Source: Primula veris | Lineage: Eukaryota > Streptophyta > Magnoliopsida > Ericales > Primulaceae | Length of the DNA: 64,000 bases | NCBI GenBank assembly: GCA_963682055.1 | Contig: OY821740.1 | Location: 38,212,795 to 38,276,794, forward strand | Direction of reading: 5' to 3' | Shown: positions 47,859 to 60,100 of the stretch, one piece after another | How the letters are laid out: each line of letters starts with the position of its first letter | Numbering within the stretch: the first letter of the stretch is position 1 | Translations under genes and position numbers: made by a program | The notes under the pieces: generated by a model | Seen by the model: only the letters and a program-made list of their open reading frames with translations | Database searches by the model: none | What the model was told of the DNA's origin: nothing

Positions 47859-48540
47859 GAGGGATGGCAATTGGGTCAGGTTTCTCAAAACCCAACCCGA
47901 CTCAACCCGCACATAACCCGACCAGACCCGTTTATATCCGACCCGACCCGTTTGACCCAGAATTTTTTTGATAAGCCAAGTAAGTGCAACCCATTATTAA
48001 GTATTTAACAATAACCAATTAAGTAGATTAGAAAAGCCTACAAATCTTATTTTTTCCAAAATTTTCATATTTACCTGGTAAAAATTTATAATAATCTAAA
48101 TTATTCTTTAATACCCAAAAAAAATAAAAGGAAAAAAAACTGACAAAAAAAAAATAACAAGCTAAAATAAAATAAGGATATATATATATCTATATATATA
48201 TAGAGAGAGAGAGAGAGTGAGCGCTAGTACATAAGAGAGATGACTAATTAATTTGGTGAATGAGTTACTTTTAATATTTTATCGTTGATAATTAGATTTG
48301 TCTCATCTTTTCATCACTAGGCACATATGTTTTATACAATATATCTATGTATGTATCTGTGTATACGTTAGAGAGAGATGATGCGTCATGTGTGTGTTGA
48401 GTTGTGTTTTATTATTCATAAAAGTTGCACAAAAGTGCAAATAAACCCAATTAAAGACGACCCAAATAAACCTGCACTTTTATCCAACTCATACCGGATC
48501 GGGTCGGGTCGGGTCAAAATATGTATTTCTGCCATCCCTA
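47859..48540. mobile_element. hAT-family non-autonomous element with intact 8-bp TSD
   Basis: The ends GAGGGATGGCAA and (inverse) TAGGGATGGCAG flank 682 bases. The 8-base duplications GATGTGCC at 47851-47858 and 48541-48548 are identical. Interior ends carry clustered ACCCGACCCG words as in 29851-30195; the core has (TA)n and (GA)n and no transposase. Confidence 0.85.
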
Positions 48541-50082
48541 GATGTGCCCCTTTACCTTGATCAAAATATATGAAAAATCAATTATTTTTCTATAAAATTT
48601 GAATAAAATATTCAAAAATTGACGTTTGGATCCCCACTACTTACAAAAAGTGTAACGTTTCATCCCCTTTCCTTTAAAGTTTATGTTTCCATCCCTGCAA
48701 ATGGTTATTCATCAAACACAAATTTATGCCTTAAATGCAGATGAAGTACGTTTGCCGACAAAAAATAAAAGCACAGAATAACAATAGTTGTACGTAAAAC
48801 TCTTCCATTAAAATATTTGTATTTGAAACTTCATGTTGCGTAGCTTTAGTCTTGTTAGTACAATAATATGGCGTAATTATTTACGAGGTATTAAATACCT
48901 ATTTAAAGCATTCGTTGAAAACTGTATATATATACTGGAAATTGTAAGGAAACGAACTAATCAAATGGGTTGGTTGGAAAAATAATGAACTTGTGTATCG
49001 TAGTTTTTTTTGTCTTTTTTGCTTCCTTTACTTTTAGTTCTAACAGTGTCAGTCCAAGTTTTGATAAAGTTTGAATATTTGAACATGAATTAGCTTAACA
49101 CTTTTTTTGTTGTTAATAATTAATAATACTGTATGCATCAAATAAAATAATACTGTATAATACAAATTACATAGTATTAAATGCAATATTATCATAACTC
49201 GAGAACTCTACAAATTATTGCCTATGTCACAGGGGCGGTCAGATACAAATCCAGTAAGTCTTGGGCCTGGAGCAAAAACTGGACTGGTGTAAAAAAAATC
49301 TGTACCGAGACAAAAAAAAAAAACTGGACCGTGACTTGGGTAACATACAGTACTGGGCATCGTCACTCCTCAGCTACGTGAACTCCACACCCTCAATATT
49401 TGAAGGGGATGATAGGAAAACTAGTCCATATAATAGTCAAATAAACTCTTATTTGGTCCCTATTCTCTTGATTGTAACAAGATTATAAAACGACCTGTTT
49501 TTTAATTATGCGGAGGAAAACCACAATTTATTATTTATTGATGTAATAAAAATGTGGATGAACCCCCCACGGAATTTAGGCATAAGGTCCAAAAAAAAAT
49601 AAAGGAGTTAAAAATGTTTGAAATAATAAAGAGAAAACTTTGATATTTATCTAATATCAGGAACTTTGAGATCTTCGTTTTGAATTGAGCTGAAACATGT
49701 TAGGGACTTTTGATATAGTGATAAAATATTGATCAGATTCACGTTATACCACCATCAACATATCGTCTTAATATGACCACAGCGCAAAAAACGTAAGCAT
49801 GACAAAATTAAGATATTTTCCAAAACTTTGGGACCCAGTTATATATAGTTAATAACTAATATTACTTTCATACCTATATATATATTTTATTTTATTTTGA
49901 AATGACTTCCAACACTCCAAACCTATCTATTAACAAAAGATAAACTATGATCACCAATTAACTGAGTGTAGATCAAAGTATGGTAACCATTAGTGTTATT
50001 TACCCATAAATAATTAGGTAAAATAGCAAGTCATGAAACTATTTTTATATATTAGGTGAGGACCATCTATTGACCTAGCCTG
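48541..50082. other. Spacer, no gene recognised
   Basis: AT-rich. The overlapping frames at 49181-49488 are short and contain runs of Lys from A-runs; no support. Confidence 0.4.
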
Positions 50083-50088
50083 TATAAA
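50083..50088 (+). promoter_or_regulatory. Likely TATA box of the DUF761-type gene
   Basis: TATAAA about 160 bases before the ATG at 50243. Confidence 0.5.
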
Positions 50089-50242
50089 TTCCTACACATA
50101 GTAGTCACATAGATGCCACCCTAGCCTAGTTGAATCATTTTAAAATAATGTTCACCTCTTTCTCTCCGTTTTAGTATTAGTGAAACAGCTAAAAATCTAA
50201 TCTCCTTCCTCTTTAGCATTATTTCCCCCCCTCAGGGCCACC

Positions 50243-50980
50243 ATGAGATTTCACCGATTCCAAATTTTCTTAAAAACGCGTCAGTTTTTGGAATTTCTAG
50301 TCGCTCTAGCACTAATCTTATGGTCCGTAACTCGCTACCCTATCGATGAGTATGTGTCACGTGTGCCTAATTATTTACTCAACCCCCTTGTAAATTTCGT
50401 AATCGGAAATGTTATAGTGATGTTGTTGCTATTAATTTACCGTAGAAACAATGTGGGATTAAATTCCGGCACAAATGATTTCCAATACGAGTATTTTCAA
50501 GTAATGGAAGTTCAGGAGACTGGGGTTGAAAATAAGCATATTATTGAAGATATTGGAGATTTGGTCAATGTACAAAGTCAATTTGTGTCAGAATCGATTG
50601 ATAAGAAAGGGGAGACGGATATAGTTACCGAAAATAATAAGCAGATTGTAGCGAATTTCAACGATACAGTTAGCCGAGTTCAATGTGATTTGGTAACTAA
50701 TACAACTACAAAAAAGGTACAGAGGTTCCAAAGGTCAAAATCTGAAATACTGGATTCCGAGGTTCATCCACTGGAAAAGGTAAGTTCTGGATTGTTGAAT
50801 TATCAGGGTCAGGTTCGGACTCAAGGAAAGCTTAGGAGATCAGAGTCGGAGATTACGCCAAAGGTAGTCTCGTCATTTGAAACGGTGGATAAACTGAGCA
50901 GTGAAGAATTTAACCACACAATTGAGGAATATATTGCTAAGCACCAGAGATTTCTTTGGGCACAGAAGATGAATGAATGA
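50243..50980 (+). CDS. Two-TM protein with DUF761-like C-terminus, 245 aa
   Basis: Single exon; ATG 50243 has a strong context (CCACCATGA). Two hydrophobic segments, residues about 14-30 and 44-66, separated by a short loop, precede a hydrophilic region with two similar basic-acidic words (RSKSEI near 164, RSESEI near 200). The tail EEFNHTIEEYIAKHQRFL with WAQKMNE matches the DUF761 motif of plant proteins of unknown function (sometimes called cotton-fibre-expressed proteins); the TM pair plus DUF761 is the usual DUF4408/DUF761 arrangement. A membrane protein with its long tail on one side is likely. Function unknown. Confidence 0.85.
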   Translation: MRFHRFQIFLKTRQFLEFLVALALILWSVTRYPIDEYVSRVPNYLLNPLVNFVIGNVIVMLLLLIYRRNNVGLNSGTNDFQYEYFQVMEVQETGVENKHIIEDIGDLVNVQSQFVSESIDKKGETDIVTENNKQIVANFNDTVSRVQCDLVTNTTTKKVQRFQRSKSEILDSEVHPLEKVSSGLLNYQGQVRTQGKLRRSESEITPKVVSSFETVDKLSSEEFNHTIEEYIAKHQRFLWAQKMNE

Positions 50981-51380
50981 TCATGATGGTTTAGTGAAAT
51001 AATTTCTGTAATAATTAATTACGAGCAAGAAAATAGCATAGATCATATATCTAAGTAGAAATTGAAGGTTTAATAGAAGGTTTTGTTGTAAAGGTTTAAA
51101 ACACTGTATTAATATCACGCAACTACACTTGTATACATTGTGTAAAACTGCATGATACTATGTTATTCTGCAATCTAAAAAACCCAGAAAAGGAAAGGTG
51201 CTAGAATTTCCTTAGAAGAACATCAAGTTCTAAATGTGTTGTAAATCTGTTGTAAATCAAGCATGCTCATTTTTTTTACTTTACATGTTTTTTCTCTTTG
51301 TTTGCATGTTTTTTCTCTTTGTTTGCAGTATAATATAAATGTATATTACTTATAACCACTATTATGAGTGGTATAAATAA
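50981..51380. other. 3' flank of the DUF761-type gene
   Basis: Contains the direct duplication TTACATGTTTTTTCTCTTTG / TTGCATGTTTTTTCTCTTTG at 51281-51325. Otherwise nothing. Confidence 0.4.
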
Positions 51381-52212
51381 GGATAAATTAACAAATAATA
51401 TTAATTTTGAAACTAAATTAACAAAAACATACCCAAAAAATTTATAATTAACAAAAATATATCCAAAAGTTTATATCCTAATTTGTATATTTTATACCAT
51501 TATTTTAAAAGTTCATATCCTTATTTCAAAATTTCATACACTAATTTATATATTTTCATACACTTATTTCAAAAGTTCATACACTTATTTTAAAAGTTCA
51601 TACCCTAATTCGTAAAGTTTTATACCACAATTTACAGAATTCATATACTTATTTACATAATTCATATGCATAATTTTTAAATTCATACCCTTAATTCACG
51701 GAGTTCATACAATTTAATTTTAAATTTATACACTAATTAACAAATTCAATTCTTACCTGTTCTCTGATCTCGAACTTTCACGTCGTCGTCGTGGGCCTCT
51801 CATTCAACGATTGTATCTCTGTCAGCATCAATCTCGAGTTTTCAACATCACTCTATACCATCACCATCCATTCTGATGGGTGCCTCCGTCTCAATCTCCA
51901 CCGAAGAGAGAGGGAGGATGAGAAATATCAAAAAAAAAAAAACAGAAGAGAGATATCAGAAATAGAGAGAAAAAAGGAGAGTGAGGAGTATGAGGAGAGA
52001 GAGATCGGAGAGAGCAAAAACAAGGAGTAGAGAGATCGGAGAGAGAGTGCAAGGAGGAGAGAGAGGGGAAAGAGAATGAGAGGAGGAGAGAGAAAATATA
52101 TAGAAGTAATGAATGAAATTTTTTATTTTTTATTTTTTATTAATAGAACTTATGTTTTTTATAGTATGTTTTTTTATTAATATAATAGGTGTAAGTTATG
52201 TTAACTTTTGTC
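51381..52212. mobile_element. Non-autonomous element, copy 2 of a two-copy family
   Basis: Starts GGATAAATTAAC and has AACTAAATTAACAAAAACAT; the right end is TATGTTTTTTTATTAATATAAT. Subrepeats TTCATACCCTAATTYGTAAA occupy 51500-51740, and a GA-rich tract 51900-52095. Related to 38119-39061. Confidence 0.55.
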
Positions 52213-52974
52213 ATTGCCGTTAACGGAAATGAGTCATGTGACAACACATGTTGTCAATTCTCTTAAGTATTTCACGTCTGCTTTCCAAAAAAGAAAAAGA
52301 TTGTAAGTAGAGGGAATCGAAAGAAAAAATGATAGTATGAGACTCAAAAACAAAATTGGAGTGTCAGTAGAGGTAAAAAAAACTCCACACATTTTAACTA
52401 TGTGATTAACTTTTGAAAAATCCGATTTCGACAACTTAGAATGAGTTATTTGTCGATCAAATTTGCACGTAATTTCGTATAGCCCCAACAATTTGAAACA
52501 GAAAGGGTACCCCATATAATACTAGTTGCATTTTATGTAAACAAATATGATATAAATAAGTTACACAATAATATTAATAATATACCGTATACCGCAAACA
52601 AAAATGGACTATAATCACTCACGAGGGGATGGATCATTGTGCTAAAGGGTAAGTTTGATCAAATATCTTAACGTTTTTGGTAATAGAAACAAAGATTACA
52701 AGAACATTGATATCTAGACCGAAGCTATTAGCGAGAAGACATTTTTTTTGGAATTCTTTTGAATATTTTTGAATGGTTTTTTTGGATGGAATTTTTTTTG
52801 AAAAAAGGTAAATTTAATTTTTAATATCCAGTTTTAGAATTTATAAAACTCATTCTATGATTTATAAAGTTTTTTTTTCCCTAAAAAATTGTTTTTGTCA
52901 CTAAGAAATAGGAAAAATGATGAAAAGGATATATATTATTGGTAATTAATTAAATAAATAAACACACTCGTATC
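52213..52974. other. Spacer, nothing recognised
   Basis: No gene supported; AT-rich with several poly-T runs. Confidence 0.4.
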
Positions 52975-53162
52975 AGCAGGGGGAAGTTAAGTGGGGACGA
53001 TCGGGTGCCACGGCACCCCCCATAATTTTAGAAATCCCAAGTGACGTAATATTTTTTTTAGTACAATTTCTTTTTAGGTGTAGATTTGGCACCCCCATAA
53101 AAATATGTTACTTGTACATATATTTTGGCACCTCCCATTTACACATCCTGGCTTCGCCCCTG
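52975..53162. mobile_element. Short hAT-like MITE, CAGGGG ends
   Basis: 188 bases, from AGCAGGGGGAAG to GGCTTCGCCCCTG, with CGGCACCCCCCATAA and TTTGGCACCCCC inside. Flanks CTCGTATC and CTCGTATG agree at seven of eight bases, a good hAT-type duplication. Relatives lie at 21822 and 41237. Confidence 0.65.
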
Positions 53163-53679
53163 CTCGTATGCTATATTATATCAACCAAATATCAAATACG
53201 ACTTGAGAATATAAGTTTTGAAAATTAAGTATATTTTTATGTACTAATAAATGATTCTCACAAAGTAATATTTAGAGACAAACTCTAAATAATTTGTATC
53301 TTTTTTTTTTTTAAACAAAAATAATAAATAACTTGGGTCTAAACCATTTTTTCCCCTTTTCTTTTGTAGTGTGCATGATACCTACATGGCTACATTTATC
53401 AAAACATAATATAAAACTTGTCATACCCGCAAATTGTATTATACTAAAGATAATCCATTTAGAGTTAATTAAGGATTGGATCATAAAAACAAAAGTATTT
53501 AATGATTGGTCCGGCTATAAAATTTAGTTAAAGATTGATCCATTATTTATGAAACTAATTAAGTATTGGTCCAATATATATAATACATATATTCTGTTTT
53601 CATTAAACTATCTCTTCCACGCACTCTCTCCCCTTCTTTATCTCTATCTATATATCTGTGTATATATATGTATACACAA

Positions 53680-53888
53680 ATATATATACACAGACGAGTT
53701 CATCAACCGCCTCTCCGACGAGTTTGGATCAGACTTGTGCCGTTTTAGAGGGGAGGTTTGTTTCCCTCTCCTCCGAGTTTGATAAGGTCGAGTCGCTGAA
53801 CTCCGATTTATCGGCGTCGGTTGATCGGAAGGAGTCTGAACTTGCGAGTGTGAAGGAGGAGAATAACGAATCCATATTGATTTGGTAA
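53680..53888 (+). pseudogene. Captured coding fragment with coiled-coil character
   Basis: Within the element above, an open stretch reads DQTCAVLEGRFVSLSSEFD, KVESLNSDLSASVDRKESEL and ASVKEENNES, with Leu/Val heptad-like spacing, then stops at 53888 after a GGTAATTT that looks like a former donor site. Base composition is clearly richer in GC than its surroundings. It is probably an exon taken from a host coiled-coil gene. The source gene is unknown. Confidence 0.45.
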
Positions 53889-54066
53889 TTTTTCTATTTA
53901 TTCCGAATATAATTTAGCTTGTTTCTGTTAAGAGTATTTAGGTTATATGTGTATTTATTTATGCATGTATCTATGTAATTTCCAGAAATTTGGTAACTAT
54001 ATCGATGTCGTAATTTTTCTATTTCTATGAATTTTATTTAACAGTACTATTTAGTTTCTCAGTGTT

Positions 54067-54126
54067 GTATGTATGTATGTATGTATGTATGTATGTATGT
54101 ATGTATGTATGTATGTATGTATGTAT
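54067..54126. repeat. (GTAT)n microsatellite
   Basis: About 15 uninterrupted GTAT units. Confidence 0.95.
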
Positions 54127-54179
54127 CCAAGTATGTATCTGTGTATATAATCATTTTATGTATGTATCTGTGTAAAATG

Positions 54180-54413
54180 TGGTTCAGACTGTTTTATAAA
54201 TGATTTAAAATAGTTCAGACTATTTTTAAAAATGACTTAAAATGGTTCAGACTGTTTTTAAAATGACTTAAAATGGTTCAGACTGTTTTTAAAATGACTT
54301 AAAATGGTTCAGACTGTTTTTTAAATGAGTTAAAATGGTTCAGACTGTTTTTAAAAATTACTTAAAATGGTTCAGACTGTTTTTAAAAATGACTTAAAAT
54401 GGTTCAGACTGTT
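54180..54413. repeat. Tandem repeat, ~30-bp unit, 8 copies
   Basis: Unit AAATGGTTCAGACTGTTTTT plus AAAATGACTTA, repeated eight times with small differences, followed by poly-T. Confidence 0.9.
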
Positions 54414-54722
54414 TTTTTTTTTTTTTGCGTTTTTGGATTTTTGTTGATTTTAGATTTTTGTTGATTTTTTGGGATTTTTTAAAAAAAAATCATGTTTTTT
54501 CGGAGTTTTGCCTCTTTTAATTTATTTTTTTTTCATTTTTTCATTTTTTTTATATTTTCATTTTTTGCATTTTTATTTTTTGTAATTTTTTCATTTTTTC
54601 TGTTTTTTTACATTTTTATTGATTAGTTAGAGAAAATGGACCAATTATTAATTAGTTTCAGTTTTATAGACTAATTATTAATTAAGTTGTAGATAAGGTA
54701 TAAATTCAAAATTTACCCCAGT

Positions 54723-56410
54723 AAATAATTTATATCATATTAATTTTTTTATCACCTAACCCCAATCGTTTAATGGATAATGTGGAGATAAGCACAGACA
54801 AATTTATACAGACTTACAGAATCTTGTACATAATCTCTAGATTAGGAAATCACCAGTTCAACCATTTAACTATTTGTTTATAAAGAAAAGGTTAAAAATA
54901 ACACCTCCACATCAATTTATATTCAGGACAAAACAAACTAAAAATATTTTAAATTTCTTATACAAGCACAAATCAATCGAGATCTCCAATTGTAGTTACT
55001 TAGAAATTTCCAACATGTTGTGATGTTTACAAAATATAAATATAATGTCAATCCAAAGTCCTGTACGTTTGTTTATAATTCTTTGAAGTGCAAGGATGAT
55101 GAAAGGTTGTTGAACAATATTTGTTTAACCATTGCTATTACGAAAACGATGGCCCTGAAGTTATTCGAATAAACTAGATCTTATATTAATTCTGCATACA
55201 AGTCCTGATACTATTATTAATTATTTAAAAAAACATATGAAATAATGTGAAAAAAATAAATCTTACAACAAATCATCGGGGTAGTGTCAAGATGTGATGA
55301 CCAAGGGGACAAAAAGAGAAAACCTAATTTTTTTTTGAGAGGGTAAACTGACAAAAAAAAATAGGGTTTCTCTTTTCGCAAGGTAAAAGAACACATATAT
55401 ATATATATATATTGTACCTGTGATTTTTGAAAATAGTGGGCACCAAAATTTGTACAATGTTCCATCACTTTCAATCGAGGCACCAAAATTTGGACATAAA
55501 GATCTTAGCACCAGCCTGATTGGAGATTAATTGCAATGCACAATTTTAGGAAACCAACAATTAGTCCCTTTATTATTATCCAGAACTTGATAACGATAAT
55601 TGAACAACCAAACAACGTGATTACATAAGCAACTAAGCCTTGAATCTCTTGACCCATTAGTGTAGTAATTCTTTTCTTTTTGTTCTCAATTCACACTTGA
55701 ATTAACAAACGCCTAATTGGTTGTTGAAAATCTCAAATTAAAAATACTATCCCATGACAGTGACTTATAACATTTAGTAATTTACTATATGATACTTTTC
55801 CTTTATGATACTCTGGTTAAAAAACATAATTGTTACTTTTTTAATTGCGATTAAACCGATGTCTTTGAAGATGCTTTATCGCGACTTGATCCGGATACTC
55901 AAAACCATGTATATATTTTCTGAAAAAAGTTAATTGAAATGTTTTATGTATTTGTCATGTAACAAAACCATTTGGCAACTCTAGGTGTAACTAAGAGTGA
56001 CTACCAAAAATTTGTCACGACTGTTAATTCATTCAAATGTTTTAAAATACAACAAGACAGGCGTTTTATCCATTTGTATTTACTACAACTTGCAACTTAA
56101 TTACAAGCATGAAGCATGTGGTAATTAGTTGGCATACAGTTCCTTGTACTATTAACTTTGTGATGACTTCTACTGGTTGAGTGTTGACTTTTCCAAAATA
56201 GTCACACACCCACACCCACACCCACACCCACACCCACACCCACATAGTTATTTATCATAAATAACAGAGCCACGATACAAGTTTTAGATATTTTATGAAA
56301 AAGTATACTATAGTGGAATGATTTATTTGTATTTATAATAAATTTCTAGCAATTTTCAAAAGAAATATCAAGTTCTAGCCATTTAATTTATCAAAATTCA
56401 GACAATATCA
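54723..56410. other. Spacer left of the gypsy element
   Basis: AT-rich, no gene supported; (CACCCA)n at 56205-56243. The composition changes sharply to GC-rich at about 56410. Confidence 0.45.
56205..56243. repeat. (CACCCA)n microsatellite
   Basis: About six copies of the six-base unit CACCCA. Confidence 0.95.
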
Positions 56411-57102
56411 TGGCGAGGGGATGTCGGCAACCTCTTGTCCGGTCCAATACCACCTCCACAGCAGGTAATCCGGGCCTGTCAAACATGGGTGCCGCATCAC
56501 CCCGGACCTTGAAGGGCCGAGCTGCGTCTAGGCCGGCCCAGAGAAGTGTGTCGAGTACACTTCCCCAATTAATGCTGTTGTTCCCTTGGGGGACCCTTCC
56601 TGTACTTCATCGACGTGGCCCAATCACAGGCCATCCCCAGTGGGCCCCGGAGAAGGACAGTACTCTTGTCAGAGTCATAAATGACCTAACGCCGTTGGAT
56701 CAGTGTTTTACAGTACAGTGATCCAAGGGTTAATACACCTCTGATCATACTATAAATACATCCACTAACACATCTTAGAAGGGACGCACAAATATAGAGA
56801 GGAGAGATAAAGCTAAAATCACCCGGACCGCCCAAATACGACATCTGACAGCCGACACCACCAGCTGTAACCGACCCGATCCCTCACCTTTAACTATATT
56901 CCTACTTTCAGTCCCTACAAATACTGACTTGATCGTTGGAGAGGGAAAACCTGGTTCCAACCCCGGGCCCCTGTTCGTTTCTTGTGCAGGCACGAAGAGC
57001 GCCTCGTCACCAAAGCAGACACAATCCACAACGAACACCTCGAAAGATCGGAGCCGACGCGAATTGATGAAGCCGAGCTTGGGAAGAAAATCAGGCTCGC
57101 CA
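56411..57102 (+). repeat. 5' LTR of the Tat-type element
   Basis: The left border is placed at the composition change (TG at 56411; TG at 56422 is also possible); the right border is CA at 57102, just before the primer site. TATAAATA at 56751-56758 is the likely promoter. The downstream part has the common gypsy LTR words TGACTTGATCGTTGGAG (56927) and TCTTGTGCAGG (56980). Confidence 0.65.
56751..56758 (+). promoter_or_regulatory. TATA box of the LTR promoter
   Basis: TATAAATA inside the LTR, upstream of the probable transcript start. Confidence 0.65.
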
Positions 57103-57104
57103 AT

Positions 57105-57122
57105 TGGCGCCGTCTGTGGGAA
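57105..57122 (+). other. Primer binding site
   Basis: TGGCGCCGTCTGTGGGAA follows the LTR end after two bases. Its first nine bases fit the 3' end of plant tRNA-Asp, the primer used by many Athila/Tat elements. Confidence 0.7.
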
Positions 57123-57166
57123 ACTAGAGAACGCGTTGGCTTCGACTCCCCGGCCTTAAAGAAAAC

Positions 57167-60100
57167 ATGTCTAGCAATAACCGATTCGACACCCCATCGT
57201 CTCGACCCTCCCCCGTTCTTGGGATGCCAAGGACTCTTTCTTTTGATGAGACCCCTAGAACCGCATCTACGAGGGAGCCCGCTCCCTTGATCGCGACAGC
57301 TGCCGCACCCCGATCGCGGACCGAGCTAACAGGGATGATGCTCGATATCCATCAAAAAGAGCTCGTCGCTCTTGCGGTCCAGAAGGCCTTAATAGCCTCG
57401 CTGATGGCGCCAGAGCCCGAGCCCGTTCAAGGCGCGAGCCAAGACAAATCGGTCCCTGCCCCCGTTAAAAGCGTGATGTCCAGGTTGGGACCCCTCCGAC
57501 GACCCCCCCTAGAGACTCCCAGAGAGCCAACTAGGGGTGCGGAGTCGGAGCATTCCCAAGAAGGAAATTCTCGCCACGATAACGAGCGGAGTATACATTC
57601 TCGGCTCCGTTGGCAGGAAGACAGTCGGGACTCACGGTCGGAATCTAGTCATGCCCGAACTGATAAGCCTCCTCGAACGCGAAGGCGAGGCCGCCGTGGT
57701 CGGCACGATGCAGCCGGTGAAGCAGCACTGAAAATCGTAGCCTCGACCCGTAGCACCCCGTTCTCAGACGAAATTGAATACAGTACTCCCCCCCCCCGAA
57801 ACTTCATTGCCCCTATCCTCCAGACCTTCAATGCGGACTCTGATCCGGAGGCTCATCTCCGACACTATCGATACCAGATGAACCATTGGTCACACCTTGA
57901 CCAATTAATATGCAGGTGCTTTCCCGCCAGCCTGGGAAGGCTCGCTAGTAAATGGTTCCAGTCCCTGCCCGTCAACTCCATCCACTGTTGGGACGACCTA
58001 GCATATGACTTCGCACACCGGTTCATAAACTTGAAAGAGAGAGCTGCCCAACCGGAGCAACTCTATCAAGTGAGGGTCCAATCTAAAGAGACTCTCGAGA
58101 ATTATGATAGTCGGTTTTGGCTGAAGCATGCAGAATGCGCGGACTATCCCGACTCCACCGCCATAGCTGCCTTCAGGCAAAACATGGTAGTTGGGAGCAG
58201 GATCCGAAACGAGATGATTGCGACCCCCCCTAACTCTGTCCCTCAACTCAGGTCCCTCATAAAACAGCATATCGACATAGAGAAGGACATGAGGTCTGTT
58301 GGGGCAACACGTTCTGTAGCCCTTATCGACCAGCCAAGGGATCGGTCCGTCACAACGAGCCCTCGAAGAAACCGGCCCATAGCGGAAAGGATGGAGCGGC
58401 CACGAACGGGAAGAAATCCGCATCCGGCTCCTAAAAGAAGAAAAGAGGACCCCCGACCGGGGCATCAAACCCCTGTCGCCTCGGGGTCGGGCGCTGCCTA
58501 TTCCACGACCTTTCGCCTACCTCTCGTCGACCTTCTTAGCAAGATTGAGAATGAGCCTTTCTTCTCTTGGCCTCTCCCTCTATGGAATGAGCCGGCCCAA
58601 GGGCCTAACGACAAAATCTGTGAATACCACAGGGGTCGCGGCCATCATACCAACGAGTGCCATGGTCTGAAAGCCAGGCTCGAAGGATGGGTCCGGGATG
58701 GCCTGATGGATAAATATGTCAAGTCACGAAGGGAATCCGATCGAGATGGAGAAGGGGTTGATGAGAGGCGGCGGGACCTCCCCCCACCGGTGATGATCTG
58801 TCATGTCATTCACTCTGGGCAGAAAAGATCAAGCCAGAATGGGGCAGAAAGAACCTCAGCACGGGAAGCAGGGATGAAGCAGCACGTCTGCCTCGCAGAA
58901 AGCTCAAGCCCCTGGAAAAAGTATAAGCGCGATGCCAAACCGGATGTAAGCTTCACTGACTTAGACCTGGTGGGGGTGGATGTGCCCCACACTGATGCCA
59001 TCGTTATCTCGGCCCAGATAGGCCATTGCGCAGTAGGACGGATCCTCGTTGATCAAGGAGCGTCGGTCAATATACTCTTTGACGACCTCTTTCGAAAGAT
59101 GGGACTCAAAGAGGAACAGTTGGAAACCGACGTCCCTCCCCTATACGGATTCAACTCCGAGGCGGTCCATCCCAGAGGAAACATAACCTTGCCCGTGAAA
59201 ACAGGTACAAAAGTTATGGGCGTGGAGTTCACGGTGGTGAATGTCCCCTCCGTTTACAACGTGATACTGGGGCGCACATGGCTTCATGGGATAGATGGAG
59301 TCTCCTCCACCCTGCACCAGAAGGTAAAATACCCAACTGATTCTGGTGTGGAGACCATCTCAGGAAATCAGAAAGTCTCACGCAGCTGCGCCATGGCCGT
59401 GTATTCTGACGAGAAAGTGGTGCCATTCCAAAGTGCCCTGAATATCGAGGCAGAAGACCCAAAGCTGCTGAGGGAACTAAATAAAAAGATGGGGCCAGAG
59501 GCCGAAGACAAAGTGGAGGAAGGGTTGTTGAAGATTCAGATCCCGGGGTTCGACGAGGACCACTTCTTTATGGTGGGGACGAAGCTGAGCAAGCCCGAGG
59601 TCACCGACCTCGTCGAACTCCTGCTCCAATACCTCGATAATTTTGCATGGGGTCCAAGCAAGATGTCAGGCATCAGTTCCGACCTCGCCTGCCACCAATT
59701 AAACATCAACCCGGGTGCCAAGCCCGTGATGCAAAAGGGGCGCCGTGTTAGTCCAGAGCATGCCGATGCCATAAACGAGGAGGTAGAGAAGATTCTGCTG
59801 GCCGGAGCCATCAGGGAGATTTATTACCCTAGATGGCTAGCCAACCCCGTAGTGGTCCCCAAAAAGAACGGAAAGCTGCGGGTGTGCATCGATTACACGA
59901 GCCTCAACAAGGCCTGTCCCAAGGATCCTTTCCCCCTGCCCAAAATTGATCAAATAGTGGACTCTACGGCCGGGGCCGCCAGGATGAGCTTCCTGGATGC
60001 CTGCTCTGGTTATCATCAAATACCCATGTCGGAGGCCGACCAAGAAAAAACTGCCTTCATCACCCCAAGGGGAAATTACTGTTACAAAGTAATGCCCTTC

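Larger units (their letters stand above)
53458..54722. mobile_element. 1.26-kb non-autonomous element carrying a coding fragment
   Basis: Left end TTAAGGATTGGATCATAAAA, ACAAAAGTATTTAATGATTG and GGTCCGGCTATAAA; right end GATTAGTTAGAGAAAATGGA, TTAGTTTCAGTTTTATAGAC and AAAATTTACCCC. Both ends match the short MITE at 33075-33239. The interior has a GC-richer fragment (53690-53888), a (GTAT)n run, a 30-bp tandem repeat, and a T-rich tract. Confidence 0.65.

Noticed and set aside
56205..56243. (CACCCA)n as interstitial telomere
   Set aside because: Plant telomere repeat is CCCTAAA; this is a simple microsatellite.
56410..57290. Short frames on both strands at the start of the gypsy element
   Set aside because: They lie in the GC-rich LTR and leader, where chance frames are long.
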